A stretch of DNA of 13,027 bases from Bacteroidales bacterium 45-6 (GTDB taxonomy: Bacteria > Bacteroidota > Bacteroidia > Bacteroidales > Dysgonomonadaceae): the NCBI GenBank assembly GCA_001897035.1, contig MKRS01000231.1, forward strand, positions 1 through 13,027. The letters are read 5' to 3'. Each line of letters opens with the position of its first letter. Position 1 is the stretch's first letter. The position numbers were made by a program, and so were the translations under genes. Below are positions 1-7,446 of the stretch, piece after piece. A model generated the notes under the pieces. It worked only from the letters and a program-made list of their open reading frames with translations. It did no database searches and was not told the origin of the DNA.

Positions 1-1
1 T

Positions 2-709
2 GGAAACAAAGTGAAATCACGCAACATCATCGCCAGTTATGGATCCGAAAAGGAAAACCGCATCTTGGTTTTCGCGCACTGGGACACCCGACCATTTGCC
101 GACCACGACCCCGACCCAAACAATCGCAACACCCCGATTCTGGGGGCGAACGATGGAGCAAGCGGTGTTGGAGTTTTACTGGAGGTAGCCCGCGCCCTGC
201 AAAGCAAGCCCGCCGACATTGGCGTTGACATCATCTTCTTCGACGTGGAAGACTGGGGCGAAACAGAGGGTGCAAAAGATGTCCCTCCTGGCGACTGGTG
301 GTGCCTCGGTACCCAATATTGGGCGAAAAACCCACACAAGGAAGGTTACAAAGCCCGTTACGGAATCCTGCTCGACATGGTGGGTGCGCCGGACGCCACC
401 TTCTACAAGGAAGGCTTCTCGATGGAATATGCTGCCGACGTGGTGGAGAAAGTGTGGGCAAACGCCCGCTTGTTGGGTTATGGCAAGTATTTCATCGATG
501 CCAAAGGCGGCACCATCACCGATGACCACGTGCCGGTGAACGAAATGGCAAGCATCCCAAGCATCGACATCATCCACCAGGACAAGAATTCCCAAACAGG
601 ATTCGGATGGTACTGGCACACCACGAAGGACAACATGGACAATGTCAGCAAGGAAACGCTCAAAGCTGTGGGGCAAACAATTTTGGAAGTGATATACAAA
701 GAAAAATAA
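2..709 (+). CDS. Glutaminyl-peptide cyclotransferase, M28 family (5' end outside window)
   Basis: The reading frame is open from base 2, so the true start and any signal peptide lie upstream. The visible 235 residues match the catalytic domain of bacterial type II (zinc) glutaminyl cyclases, which turn N-terminal Gln of exported proteins into pyroglutamate. Numbering from the GTG at 11, visible marks are AHWDTRP (H23), GANDGASG (D48, zinc ligand), FFDVEDWG (catalytic E80, zinc ligand D81), LLDMVG (D122, matching human QC D248), DDHVP (171-175) and WHTTKDN (W202-H203, matching the Trp-His pair of human QC). The internal GTG should not be taken as the start. The stop lies 3 nt before sufE, so the two are probably co-transcribed. 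In Bacteroidota, Gln after the signal-peptidase cut is common, which gives this enzyme abundant envelope substrates. A general M28 aminopeptidase is the alternative, but the ED pair and the WH motif favour the cyclase. Confidence 0.88.
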   Translation, partial: GNKVKSRNIIASYGSEKENRILVFAHWDTRPFADHDPDPNNRNTPILGANDGASGVGVLLEVARALQSKPADIGVDIIFFDVEDWGETEGAKDVPPGDWWCLGTQYWAKNPHKEGYKARYGILLDMVGAPDATFYKEGFSMEYAADVVEKVWANARLLGYGKYFIDAKGGTITDDHVPVNEMASIPSIDIIHQDKNSQTGFGWYWHTTKDNMDNVSKETLKAVGQTILEVIYKEK

Positions 710-712
710 AAA

Positions 713-1150
713 ATGACTAAGCTCAACGAAACACAAGACGAAATCATCGAAGAGTTTTCGCTCTTCGAGGACTGGATGGACAAGTATGCCTACCTGATAG
801 AACTGGGCAATTCGCTGAAACCGTTAGACGAAAAACACAAAACGCCGAGCAACCTGATTGAAGGCTGCCAAAGCCGGGTTTGGATACAAGCAGACTACCT
901 GGACGGGGTCATCCACTTTTTGGCCGAAAGCGATGCCGTGATCGTGAAAGGAATCGTGGCGCTGCTGCTGAGAGTATTGTCGGAAAGAACACCAGACGAA
1001 ATCATCGGCGCCGATCTCTACTTTGTGGAGAAAATCGGGCTGAAAGAACACCTCTCACCCACCCGTTCCAACGGGCTGGTGTCGATGATAAAGCAAATGA
1101 AATTATACGCCTTGGCATTCAAGGCCAAAGGCAATGAGCCTAATAGATAA
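713..1150 (+). CDS. sufE: SufE family Fe-S cluster assembly (cysteine desulfuration) protein
   Basis: SufE takes persulfide sulfur from the cysteine desulfurase SufS and passes it to the SufBCD scaffold in the cytosol. The 145-residue product has the family length and the signature loop IEGCQSRVW, with the sulfur-accepting cysteine at C52 (C51 in E. coli). The N-terminal helix (DEIIEEFSLFEDWMDKY), the GNSLKPL segment and the C-terminal RSNGLVSMIKQMK helix are all family-typical. The ATG lies 3 nt after the cyclase stop, so translation is probably coupled. No other suf or isc gene is in the window; lone sufE genes away from the suf operon are common in Bacteroidota. Confidence 0.94.
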   Translation: MTKLNETQDEIIEEFSLFEDWMDKYAYLIELGNSLKPLDEKHKTPSNLIEGCQSRVWIQADYLDGVIHFLAESDAVIVKGIVALLLRVLSERTPDEIIGADLYFVEKIGLKEHLSPTRSNGLVSMIKQMKLYALAFKAKGNEPNR

Positions 1151-1164
1151 ACAGCCTGGCTCGG

Positions 1165-1196
1165 GTTGGCTCTTACGAAATATTTTTATATCTTTG
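1165..1196 (+). promoter_or_regulatory. Promoter for sppA, Bacteroidota type
   Basis: A perfect -7 box TATCTTTG (1189-1196; consensus TAnnTTTG) stands 20 nt after GTTG (1165-1168; consensus TTTG at -33). The expected transcription start is near 1203, giving a leader of about 83 nt before the sppA ATG. It sits directly after sufE and would make sppA-lpxK-pnp independent of the upstream genes. Confidence 0.6.
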
Positions 1197-1201
1197 TCTA
1201 T

Positions 1202-1237
1202 GCGGTTTTCTGGAATGTTTCATTGACAGAAAACCGC
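1202..1237 (+). promoter_or_regulatory. Perfect 11-bp hairpin at the 5' end of the sppA leader
   Basis: GCGGTTTTCTG (1202-1212) and CAGAAAACCGC (1227-1237) are exact inverted repeats around a 14-nt loop. A run of five T follows six bases later (1244-1248). The stem begins at the predicted transcription start of the promoter at 1165-1196, so it would be the first structure in the sppA mRNA. It could stabilise the 5' end, act as an attenuator, or simply terminate sufE transcripts arriving from upstream. The sequence does not decide among these. Confidence 0.5.
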
Positions 1238-1285
1238 TGGCTGTTTTTCCAAAACGCATAGTAAATCATAATTGAAATCAAAAAT

Positions 1286-3058
1286 ATGAAGGGATTTATC
1301 AAAACTGTTTTCGCATCGGCCTTAGGCTTCTTCGTTGCCCTGATAATCGTATCAATACTCTCTGTCGGAATATTTGCCGGCATGGTGGCAAGTGTCAGCA
1401 GCAGCGGCTTCCAACTCAAGGAGAAGAGCTTTCTCCATTTAAAATTGGAAGGACTGCTCAAAGAGAGAACGAGTTCCAATCCCCTGATGGAACTTCTTGG
1501 GCTGTACAACAACGATATGCCCGAGTTGGGGCTCGACGACATCTTGTCGGCCATCAAGAAGGCAAAAGAAAACGAAAACATAAAAGGAATATACATCGAT
1601 TCAAAAGCCTTTTCGGCCTCCTCAGCTTCACTGCAAGCCATCCGGGATGCACTGGTCGATTTCAAGACAAGCAAAAAATTCATCGTGGCCTATGCTGATT
1701 ATTACACACAGGGAGCCTACTACATATCCACCGTGGCCGACAAGCTGGTGCTGAATCCGCAGGGAGGCCTCGACTTGCACGGGCTTTCAGTGAGCCCCAC
1801 TTATTACAAAGGCTTGCTCGACAAGCTTGGGGTGGAAATGCAGGTCTTCAAGGTGGGTGCTTATAAGTCCGCCGTGGAGCCCTTCACCAGCAGCAAGATG
1901 AGCGACCCCAACCGGGAACAATTGCTCGGATTCATCAACGACATTTGGGGAAACATCGCCGCCGATATTGCCAAAAGTCGCAAAATCACGGTTCAGCAGG
2001 TAAACCTGGCTGCCGACAAACTTCCTTTGTTGCAGAGCCAGGATTCCATCGTGTCCTCCAAACTTGTGGATGCGCTGATGTATGAAACGGACGTGAAAAA
2101 CTATTTGCGGAAATTGACCGGCTTGGAGAAAAAAGACCAGCTCCGGGCTGCCACGATCACCGACTTGAAAGACGTGGAGCTGAAAAGCAGCCTGACCAAA
2201 TCGATGGACAAAATCGCCATCCTCTATGCTGAAGGTGAAATCACGTCGGGATCTTCCACCAGCGACGAGGGCATCACCAATGAAAAGTACGTGAAGGAAA
2301 TAGAAAAGTTGAAAGACGATGAAAACGTGAAAGCCGTGGTGTTCCGGGTGAATTCTCCCGGAGGTAGCGCTTATGCGTCGGAACAAATATGGAAAGCGAT
2401 CACCGACCTGAAAGCTGTGAAACCGGTAGTAGTGTCGATGGGCGATTATGCAGCGTCGGGCGGTTACTACATCTCATGCAACGCATCCAAAATCGTGGCT
2501 GAACCCACTTCGTTGACCGGTTCTATCGGCATTTTCGGCATGTTTCCGAACGTGGAAGGCTTGACCCAGAAACTCGGATTGTCATTCGACAACGTAAAAA
2601 CAAACAAGCTGTCCGACTTCGGCGACATCACCCGTCCGATGAGGGAAGAAGAAAAAGTGATCCTTCAGGCCTACATCAACCGTGGCTACGAACTTTTCAC
2701 CAAAAGGTGTGCAGATGGGCGCAAAATCCCCATCGCGAAGTTGAAAGAAATTGCCCAGGGCCATATATGGAGCGGAACACAAGCTCTAAAGTTAGGCCTG
2801 ATCGACAAGCTGGGCGGTTTGGACGTGGCCGTGAAAGAAGCCGCGGTACTTGCCAAAACAAAGGATTATTCAACAGCCGAATATCCAGAAAAGTCAGATT
2901 TCTTGACAAACCTGTTGTCCGACAAGAAAGAGCAGCTGAAAGTGAATTTGGTGAAGGAATACCTTGGCGACGATTACCAAATGGTGAGCCTAATGAAAAA
3001 AGTTAAAAATCAGGATTACATCCAGGCCCGGCTGCCCTACATCATTTCTGTTCGTTAA
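1286..3058 (+). CDS. sppA: Signal peptide peptidase SppA, 67K type
   Basis: This membrane-anchored serine protease of family S49 degrades leftover signal peptides after export. The 590-residue product is the long, two-domain form. It has an N-terminal membrane anchor (about residues 7-36, SALGFFVALI then IVSILSVGIF), a first S49 domain carrying the catalytic Lys in GAYKSAVEPF (K194; E. coli K209) and a second S49 domain carrying the nucleophile in GDYAASGGYY (S391; E. coli S409). The RVNSPGG motif at about 354-360 is also conserved. The ATG is preceded by a purine/A-rich stretch rather than a clear Shine-Dalgarno, as is usual in this phylum. It has its own promoter and leads an operon with lpxK (25-nt gap) and the nucleoside phosphorylase. 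Confidence 0.96.
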   Translation: MKGFIKTVFASALGFFVALIIVSILSVGIFAGMVASVSSSGFQLKEKSFLHLKLEGLLKERTSSNPLMELLGLYNNDMPELGLDDILSAIKKAKENENIKGIYIDSKAFSASSASLQAIRDALVDFKTSKKFIVAYADYYTQGAYYISTVADKLVLNPQGGLDLHGLSVSPTYYKGLLDKLGVEMQVFKVGAYKSAVEPFTSSKMSDPNREQLLGFINDIWGNIAADIAKSRKITVQQVNLAADKLPLLQSQDSIVSSKLVDALMYETDVKNYLRKLTGLEKKDQLRAATITDLKDVELKSSLTKSMDKIAILYAEGEITSGSSTSDEGITNEKYVKEIEKLKDDENVKAVVFRVNSPGGSAYASEQIWKAITDLKAVKPVVVSMGDYAASGGYYISCNASKIVAEPTSLTGSIGIFGMFPNVEGLTQKLGLSFDNVKTNKLSDFGDITRPMREEEKVILQAYINRGYELFTKRCADGRKIPIAKLKEIAQGHIWSGTQALKLGLIDKLGGLDVAVKEAAVLAKTKDYSTAEYPEKSDFLTNLLSDKKEQLKVNLVKEYLGDDYQMVSLMKKVKNQDYIQARLPYIISVR

Positions 3059-3083
3059 TTGACTTGTTTTTAGAAAAAGCTCG

Positions 3084-4196
3084 ATGAAAAAAAACCAACA
3101 CATCAAAACCTCCTTATTGCCATTCTCGTGGCTCTATGGCTTGGTAGTGTCGGTCCGCAACAAATTGTTCGACTGGAACATTTTCAAACAGAAACAATAC
3201 CCGGAGGTTTCCGTCATTTGTGTCGGCAACCTCACCGTGGGAGGAACGGGCAAGACTCCACACATCGAATACTTGGTCGAATTGCTCAAGCCAAGATACA
3301 AGGTGGCTGTGCTTAGCAGAGGCTACAAGCGGCAAAGCTCGGGCTTCATTCTTGCCGATGAGCAATCGAGTTGTATGGAAATTGGGGACGAGCCTTTTCA
3401 AATCAAAAGGAAATACCCCGAAATAATGGTGGCCGTTGACAAAAACAGGCAGAACGGGATTGAACGACTGATGAAACTGCCCGAAAACATACGACCGGAA
3501 GTGATCTTGCTGGACGACGGATTCCAGCACAGATGGGTGAAGCCATCCTACACCATCGTGCTTTCAGACTATAACAGGCCGATATACGAAGACACTCTTT
3601 TACCCGCAGGACGGCTTCGCGAAACCATCGGGAGCTTGACAAGGGCCAACATAGTCCTCGTCACGAAATGCCCGAAAGACATGAAGCCAATCGACATGCG
3701 TATCGCATCCAACAGTTTCAAGCTCTTCCCATACCAGAGCCTGATGTTCACCACCACCACCTACGGACAACTTACTCCCCTTGACGGAAATTGCAAGGCA
3801 CTTGCCTTGCCCGAGCTGGTGGGCAAAGAAGTCCTGCTGGTCACCGGAATTGCTTCTCCGGACCCGTTGGTGAAGAAGTTGAGCGAGTTTTCGACGAAAG
3901 TGAAGCACCTGGCATTTGCCGACCACCACAACTTCATTGAAAACGATCTGGAAACAATCGCCGAACAATTCAGCGAATTGACGGAAAACAAGAGGATGAT
4001 CGTGGTCACGGAAAAAGATGCCGTCAGGCTATCGTCCTTGAACTTGCCCGAAGAAATAAAACCGTTTATTTATTACATACCCATAAAAGTGGTTTTTCTG
4101 AACGAAGAAGAAAACCTGCTTTTCAATAAAAAGATTTTGAACCATGTTAGAAAAAATTCAAGAGACAGCAAATTACATAAAGCAGAAAGTATCTGA
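3084..4196 (+). CDS. lpxK: Tetraacyldisaccharide 4'-kinase
   Basis: LpxK phosphorylates the 4' position of the lipid A disaccharide at the inner membrane, the sixth step of the Raetz pathway, so the organism makes lipopolysaccharide. Of 370 residues, the visible marks are an N-terminal hydrophobic, membrane-associating helix (about 9-26), Walker A GGTGKT (53-58), LSRGYKR (78 onward), GDEP (101-104), LLDDGFQHR (D144/D145, H149) and PAGRLRE (174-180). It follows sppA by 25 nt. Its last 53 nt overlap the next gene, encoding a Lys/Ser-rich, presumably dispensable tail. Confidence 0.95.
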   Translation: MKKNQHIKTSLLPFSWLYGLVVSVRNKLFDWNIFKQKQYPEVSVICVGNLTVGGTGKTPHIEYLVELLKPRYKVAVLSRGYKRQSSGFILADEQSSCMEIGDEPFQIKRKYPEIMVAVDKNRQNGIERLMKLPENIRPEVILLDDGFQHRWVKPSYTIVLSDYNRPIYEDTLLPAGRLRETIGSLTRANIVLVTKCPKDMKPIDMRIASNSFKLFPYQSLMFTTTTYGQLTPLDGNCKALALPELVGKEVLLVTGIASPDPLVKKLSEFSTKVKHLAFADHHNFIENDLETIAEQFSELTENKRMIVVTEKDAVRLSSLNLPEEIKPFIYYIPIKVVFLNEEENLLFNKKILNHVRKNSRDSKLHKAESI

Positions 4197-4956
4197 AATA
4201 CCTGCGTATGCCATCATACTCGGAACCGGACTGGGCGAACTCGCCGCAGAAATCACTGACCAGGAAACCATTCCCTACGAAAACATTCCCAACTTTCCTG
4301 TATCAACCGTGGAAGGGCACAGCGGGAAGCTGATTTTTGGAAAGTTAGGCTCCAAACGGGTGATCGCCATGCAAGGCCGTTTTCACTTCTACGAAGGTTA
4401 CGACATGAAGCAGGTGACTTTCCCGGTGCGCGTGTTCAAAGCCTTGGGCGTGGAATACCTGTTCGTGTCGAATGCAGCAGGAGGAATGAACGGAAGCTTC
4501 GACGTGGGCGACATCATGCTGATCGACGACCACATCAACCTGTTTCCCGAACACCCGCTCCGAGGCAAAAACTTCAACGAACTGGGTACCCGTTTTCCCG
4601 ACATGAGTGAGGCATACAACAAGGAGCTGCGCTTGCTCGCCATGGACATCGCTAAAGAAAAAAACATCAAGCTGCAACACGGCGTGTATGTGGGCACGCA
4701 AGGCCCAACTTTCGAAACTCCAGCCGAATACAACTACTTCCGCATCATCGGCGGCGATGCCGTGGGCATGTCCACTGTTCCCGAAGTGATTGTGGCCAAC
4801 CATGCCAAAATGAAAGTGCTTGCTTTTTCCATCATCACCGACTTGGGTGTGATCGGCAAAATCGTGGAAGTGACACACGAAGAGGTGCAAGAGGCCGCCA
4901 AAATTGCCCAACCCAAGATGGCGGAAATTATCCGGACTGTGGTGGAGAGAATTTGA
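4144..4956 (+). CDS. Purine nucleoside phosphorylase, PNP/MTAP family class I
   Basis: It cleaves purine nucleosides with phosphate to free base and ribose 1-phosphate in the cytosol (salvage). The 270-residue product shows the phosphate loop ILGTGLGEL (25-33), VEGHSGKL (56-63), MQGRFHFYEGY (76-86), NAAGGMNG (110-117), TFETPAEYNYF (189-199; base-binding Glu) and GMSTVPEVIVANH (208-220). The position of the base-reading Asn of trimeric PNPs (human N243) appears to be Asp here (D233 in SIITDLG), so guanine-type versus adenine-type preference is open. The start at 4144 is supported by a family-typical N-terminus and lies inside lpxK (53-bp overlap), implying coupled translation. Confidence 0.93.
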   Translation: MLEKIQETANYIKQKVSEIPAYAIILGTGLGELAAEITDQETIPYENIPNFPVSTVEGHSGKLIFGKLGSKRVIAMQGRFHFYEGYDMKQVTFPVRVFKALGVEYLFVSNAAGGMNGSFDVGDIMLIDDHINLFPEHPLRGKNFNELGTRFPDMSEAYNKELRLLAMDIAKEKNIKLQHGVYVGTQGPTFETPAEYNYFRIIGGDAVGMSTVPEVIVANHAKMKVLAFSIITDLGVIGKIVEVTHEEVQEAAKIAQPKMAEIIRTVVERI

Positions 4957-4981
4957 GAAGAATTCCTTAAACAGAATAAGG

Positions 4982-5022
4982 CAAGTAGATCAAATCCAGA
5001 TATATAACGGATGATTTACTTG
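4982..5022 (+). terminator. Imperfect hairpin with T-rich tail after the nucleoside phosphorylase
   Basis: CAAGTAGATC...ATCC (4982-4997) pairs with GGAT...GATTTACTTG (5009-5022), giving ten pairs with one G-T, a two-base bulge and four more pairs, with an 11-nt AT-rich loop. The T-rich stretch tctttctattt follows. It lies 25 nt after the stop codon and probably ends the sppA operon. The remaining 40 nt before thiL contain only a weak promoter-like match (CTTG, 22 nt, TATTTTTT). Confidence 0.5.
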
Positions 5023-5062
5023 TCTTTCTATTTCAACTAAAACATATTTTTTTAAAGAACCT

Positions 5063-6085
5063 ATGCGCACAGAAATATCTACGCTCGGCGAATTCGGGCT
5101 TATAGAACACCTCACCAAAAACATCCAGCTCAAAAACGAATCTTCCCTCAAAGGAGTAGGAGACGATGCAGCAGTACTCCATTACCCGGAGAAAGAGGTG
5201 CTGGTGACAACCGATTTGTTGCTCGAAGGAATTCACTTCGACCTCACCTACGTTCCGCTCAAGCATTTGGGCTACAAATCGGCAGCGGTCAATTTTTCGG
5301 ACATTTACGCCATGAATGGCCAACCCAAGCAAATCACCGTTTCGCTCGGGATCTCCAAACGCTTTTCGGTGGAAGATCTGGAGGATTTCTATGAGGGCTT
5401 GCAGTTGGCTTGCGAAGTGTATGCCGTGGACTTGGTAGGCGGAGACACCACCTCTTCTCTCACCGGACTCACCATTAGCATCACTTGCATTGGCGAAGGA
5501 GAAAAGGACAAAATCGTCTATCGCAATGGTGCCAAAGACACTGATCTGATCTGTGTTTCGGGCGATTTGGGGGCAGCCTATATGGGTCTCCAACTTTTGG
5601 AACGGGAAAAATCGGTGTTTGATGGAAAGTCGGATTTTGCCCCCGACTTTGCCGGAAAAGAATACCTGCTGGAACGGCAATTGAAACCCGAAGCGCGCAA
5701 AGATATTGTGGAAGTTTTGACAAAAGAAGGGATCGTTCCCTCATCGATGATGGACATTTCGGACGGGCTTGCCTCGGAACTATTGCATATCTGCAAGCAA
5801 AGCCAAGTGGGTTGCCGCTTGTTCGAAGAGCGGATTCCTATCGATTATCAAACAGCCGTGATGGCAGAACAATTCAATCTGAATGTAACCACAGTGGCCC
5901 TGAGCGGCGGCGAAGACTACGAGCTGATTTTCACCGTACCCTTGCACCAGCACGACAAGGTGTCGTCTATGAAAGGGGTACACGTGATAGGGCACATCAC
6001 CTCCGATTCGCTCGGCAGATACTTGGTGACGCGCGATGGTGCAGAAATTGAACTCAAGGCGCAAGGCTGGAATTCCCTGTCGTAG
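5063..6085 (+). CDS. thiL: Thiamine-monophosphate kinase
   Basis: ThiL phosphorylates thiamine monophosphate to the cofactor thiamine diphosphate with ATP. The 340 residues follow the family layout (AIRS/PurM-like two-domain fold): LGEFGLIEHL at the N-terminus, GVGDDAAVL (31-39), TTDLLLEGIHF (49-59), AVNFSDIYAMNG (75-86), DLVGGDTTSS (123-132), MMDISDGLASEL (229-240) and LSGGEDYELIF (280-290). The Asp-rich motifs bind Mg-ATP. No thiamine-synthesis genes lie nearby. The gene ends in TAG. A hairpin separates it from the upstream operon, so it probably has its own promoter or depends on readthrough. Confidence 0.95.
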   Translation: MRTEISTLGEFGLIEHLTKNIQLKNESSLKGVGDDAAVLHYPEKEVLVTTDLLLEGIHFDLTYVPLKHLGYKSAAVNFSDIYAMNGQPKQITVSLGISKRFSVEDLEDFYEGLQLACEVYAVDLVGGDTTSSLTGLTISITCIGEGEKDKIVYRNGAKDTDLICVSGDLGAAYMGLQLLEREKSVFDGKSDFAPDFAGKEYLLERQLKPEARKDIVEVLTKEGIVPSSMMDISDGLASELLHICKQSQVGCRLFEERIPIDYQTAVMAEQFNLNVTTVALSGGEDYELIFTVPLHQHDKVSSMKGVHVIGHITSDSLGRYLVTRDGAEIELKAQGWNSLS

Positions 6086-6118
6086 GTTCAAAAAATAGAT
6101 TAACAATATTACTTAAAC

Positions 6119-6160
6119 TTTTTAGGCTGGATCAAAAATATTTTTAATCCAGCCTAAAAA
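6119..6160. terminator. Bidirectional intrinsic terminator between convergent genes
   Basis: TTTTTAGGCTGGAT (6119-6132) and ATCCAGCCTAAAAA (6147-6160) are a perfect 14-bp inverted repeat with a 14-nt AT-only loop apart from one C. Because the stem itself begins with T5 and ends with A5, each strand reads a stem followed by a U-run. It lies 33 nt after thiL and 21 nt after the aminotransferase gene, and should end both. Confidence 0.85.
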
Positions 6161-6181
6161 ATTATTAGCCCTTTCATCTCC

Positions 6182-7378
6182 TTACGCCAAATCGAACATC
6201 GCCTGGGCCACTTTCGGCAAGTTTCCCTGATTCAATCCCGCTAAACAAATTCGACCAGTGTCGATGATGTAGATAGCCGACTTTTCCCGAAGCTCCCTGG
6301 CTTGATCGGCCGTGTAGCCCGTGTAGCTGAACATTCCACGCTGATCCAGCAAATATTGATAACGTGCCGGATCACCCCCCAAATCCACGATTTGCCGAAA
6401 AAGCTCTTGGCGCATCGAGAGAATGCGGGTGCGCATTTCTTCCACCTCGTCAAACCATTTCTGGCGAAGAACATCGTTGCTCAAAACCCGTGAAACCAAG
6501 TGTCCACCGAAAGAAGGCGGGCTGGAATAATTCCGGCGAACAGTCGCCTTGAGTTGTCCTCGAACGGTCTGGGCTGCTTTCGCATCTTCGCACACCACCG
6601 ACAAGCCTCCTACCCTTTCCCCATAGAGCGAAAATATTTTTGAAAACGAATTGCTTACAAAGAACACCAAGCCTGCATCGGCCATCGCACGTATCGCGTA
6701 GGCATCCCCGACGAGTCCTTCGCCAAGACCTTGGTAAGCCATGTCCAAAAATGGCACCAGTTCCCGCTCTTTCAGCAAGGCTATTAATTCGTCCCATTGA
6801 TCGTTTGTTAAGTCTGCACCCGTGGGATTATGGCAGCAAGGATGCAGCAGCACAACGTCCTGCCGATTGAGTCCGTTCATGAAATTCTTGATGGTCTCAA
6901 AATCGACACTCCGCTTCACTTTGTCAAAATAAGGGTATTCCCCCACCTCAAAACCAGCTCCGCGAAAGATCGACTTGTGGTTTTCCCAAGTCGGATTGCT
7001 TACGTACACTTTCGATTGAGGAAACCAGCGAAACAAGAAATCGGCACCAACTTTCAATGCCCCAGAGCCTCCAAGGCTTTGGATGGTGGCCACCCGTCCA
7101 TCCTTGAGCGCAGCGGATTCTTCGCCAAAAAGCAATTTCTGAATTCCCAGGCAATAGCTTGCCATTCCATCCATCGGCAGATAGAGCGAAGGCCCTTTTT
7201 CTTCTTCAAAATAAGCAACCCTTGCTTTGGCAACACTATCCAATTGCGGAATGATGCCGTCCCCGTCGTACTAGAGGCCGATACTGAGGTTTACTTTTTC
7301 GGCACGCGGGTCGGCTTTGTATGCCTCCATCAAAGACAAGATGGGGTCTCCGGCATACTCTTCTATCGTTTCAAACAT
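6182..7378 (-). pseudogene. Aspartate/aromatic amino acid aminotransferase (class I/II), interrupted by in-frame TAG
   Basis: A PLP-dependent aminotransferase of the AspC/TyrB type, 398 codons from ATG (7378-7376) to TAA, the usual length. The first 35 codons read [20 protein letters not shown]... ending in NLSIGL. Codon 36 is TAG (7273-7271) where the family has the first Tyr of GLYYD-E-DG, and the frame then resumes with YDGDGIIPQLDSV. The rest is intact: HPCCHNPTGADLT (Asn of the PLP pocket), LDMAYQGLGEG (Asp and Tyr), SNSFSKIFSLYGER with the Schiff-base Lys at K247 (E. coli AspC K246), and GRICLAGLN with the carboxylate-binding Arg. A TTG at 7243 could only start a form lacking the N-terminal arm, which in this family crosses to the partner subunit. 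No frameshift is seen. It lies 68 nt after the D-2-hydroxyacid dehydrogenase gene, on the same strand. Confidence 0.82.
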
Positions 7379-7414
7379 GTATTTGTTATTTATTTTCTAT
7401 TCTATTATGTGTAA

Positions 7415-7426
7415 TTTGCCGGCAAA
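7415..7426. repeat. 12-bp perfect palindrome between dehydrogenase and aminotransferase genes
   Basis: TTTGCCGGCAAA reads the same on both strands and lies in the 68-nt gap between the two - strand genes, in an otherwise AT-rich stretch. It could be an operator half-site pair or chance; no second copy was seen in the window. Confidence 0.3.
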
Positions 7427-7446
7427 CAGGCCTGCGCATTTCGCAA

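Noticed and set aside
1787..2386. 199-codon frame on the - strand under sppA
   Set aside because: It is a shadow of sppA codon usage and covers the region of the catalytic Lys; no independent support.
5019..5052. Promoter for thiL (CTTG, 22 nt, TATTTTTT)
   Set aside because: Spacing is too long and both boxes are imperfect in an AT-rich region where such matches occur by chance.
5033..5680. 215-codon frame on the - strand under thiL
   Set aside because: It lies antisense to thiL, whose motifs are all present; the translation has no recognisable family pattern.
6133..6147. CAAAAATATTTTTAA shared with the stretch near 10504
   Set aside because: A low-complexity AT palindrome; one copy is just the loop of a terminator, so the match is probably chance.
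7271..7273. Genome-wide reassignment of TAG as sense
   Set aside because: thiL, the ykgJ-type gene and tatD all end at their expected family length with TAG.
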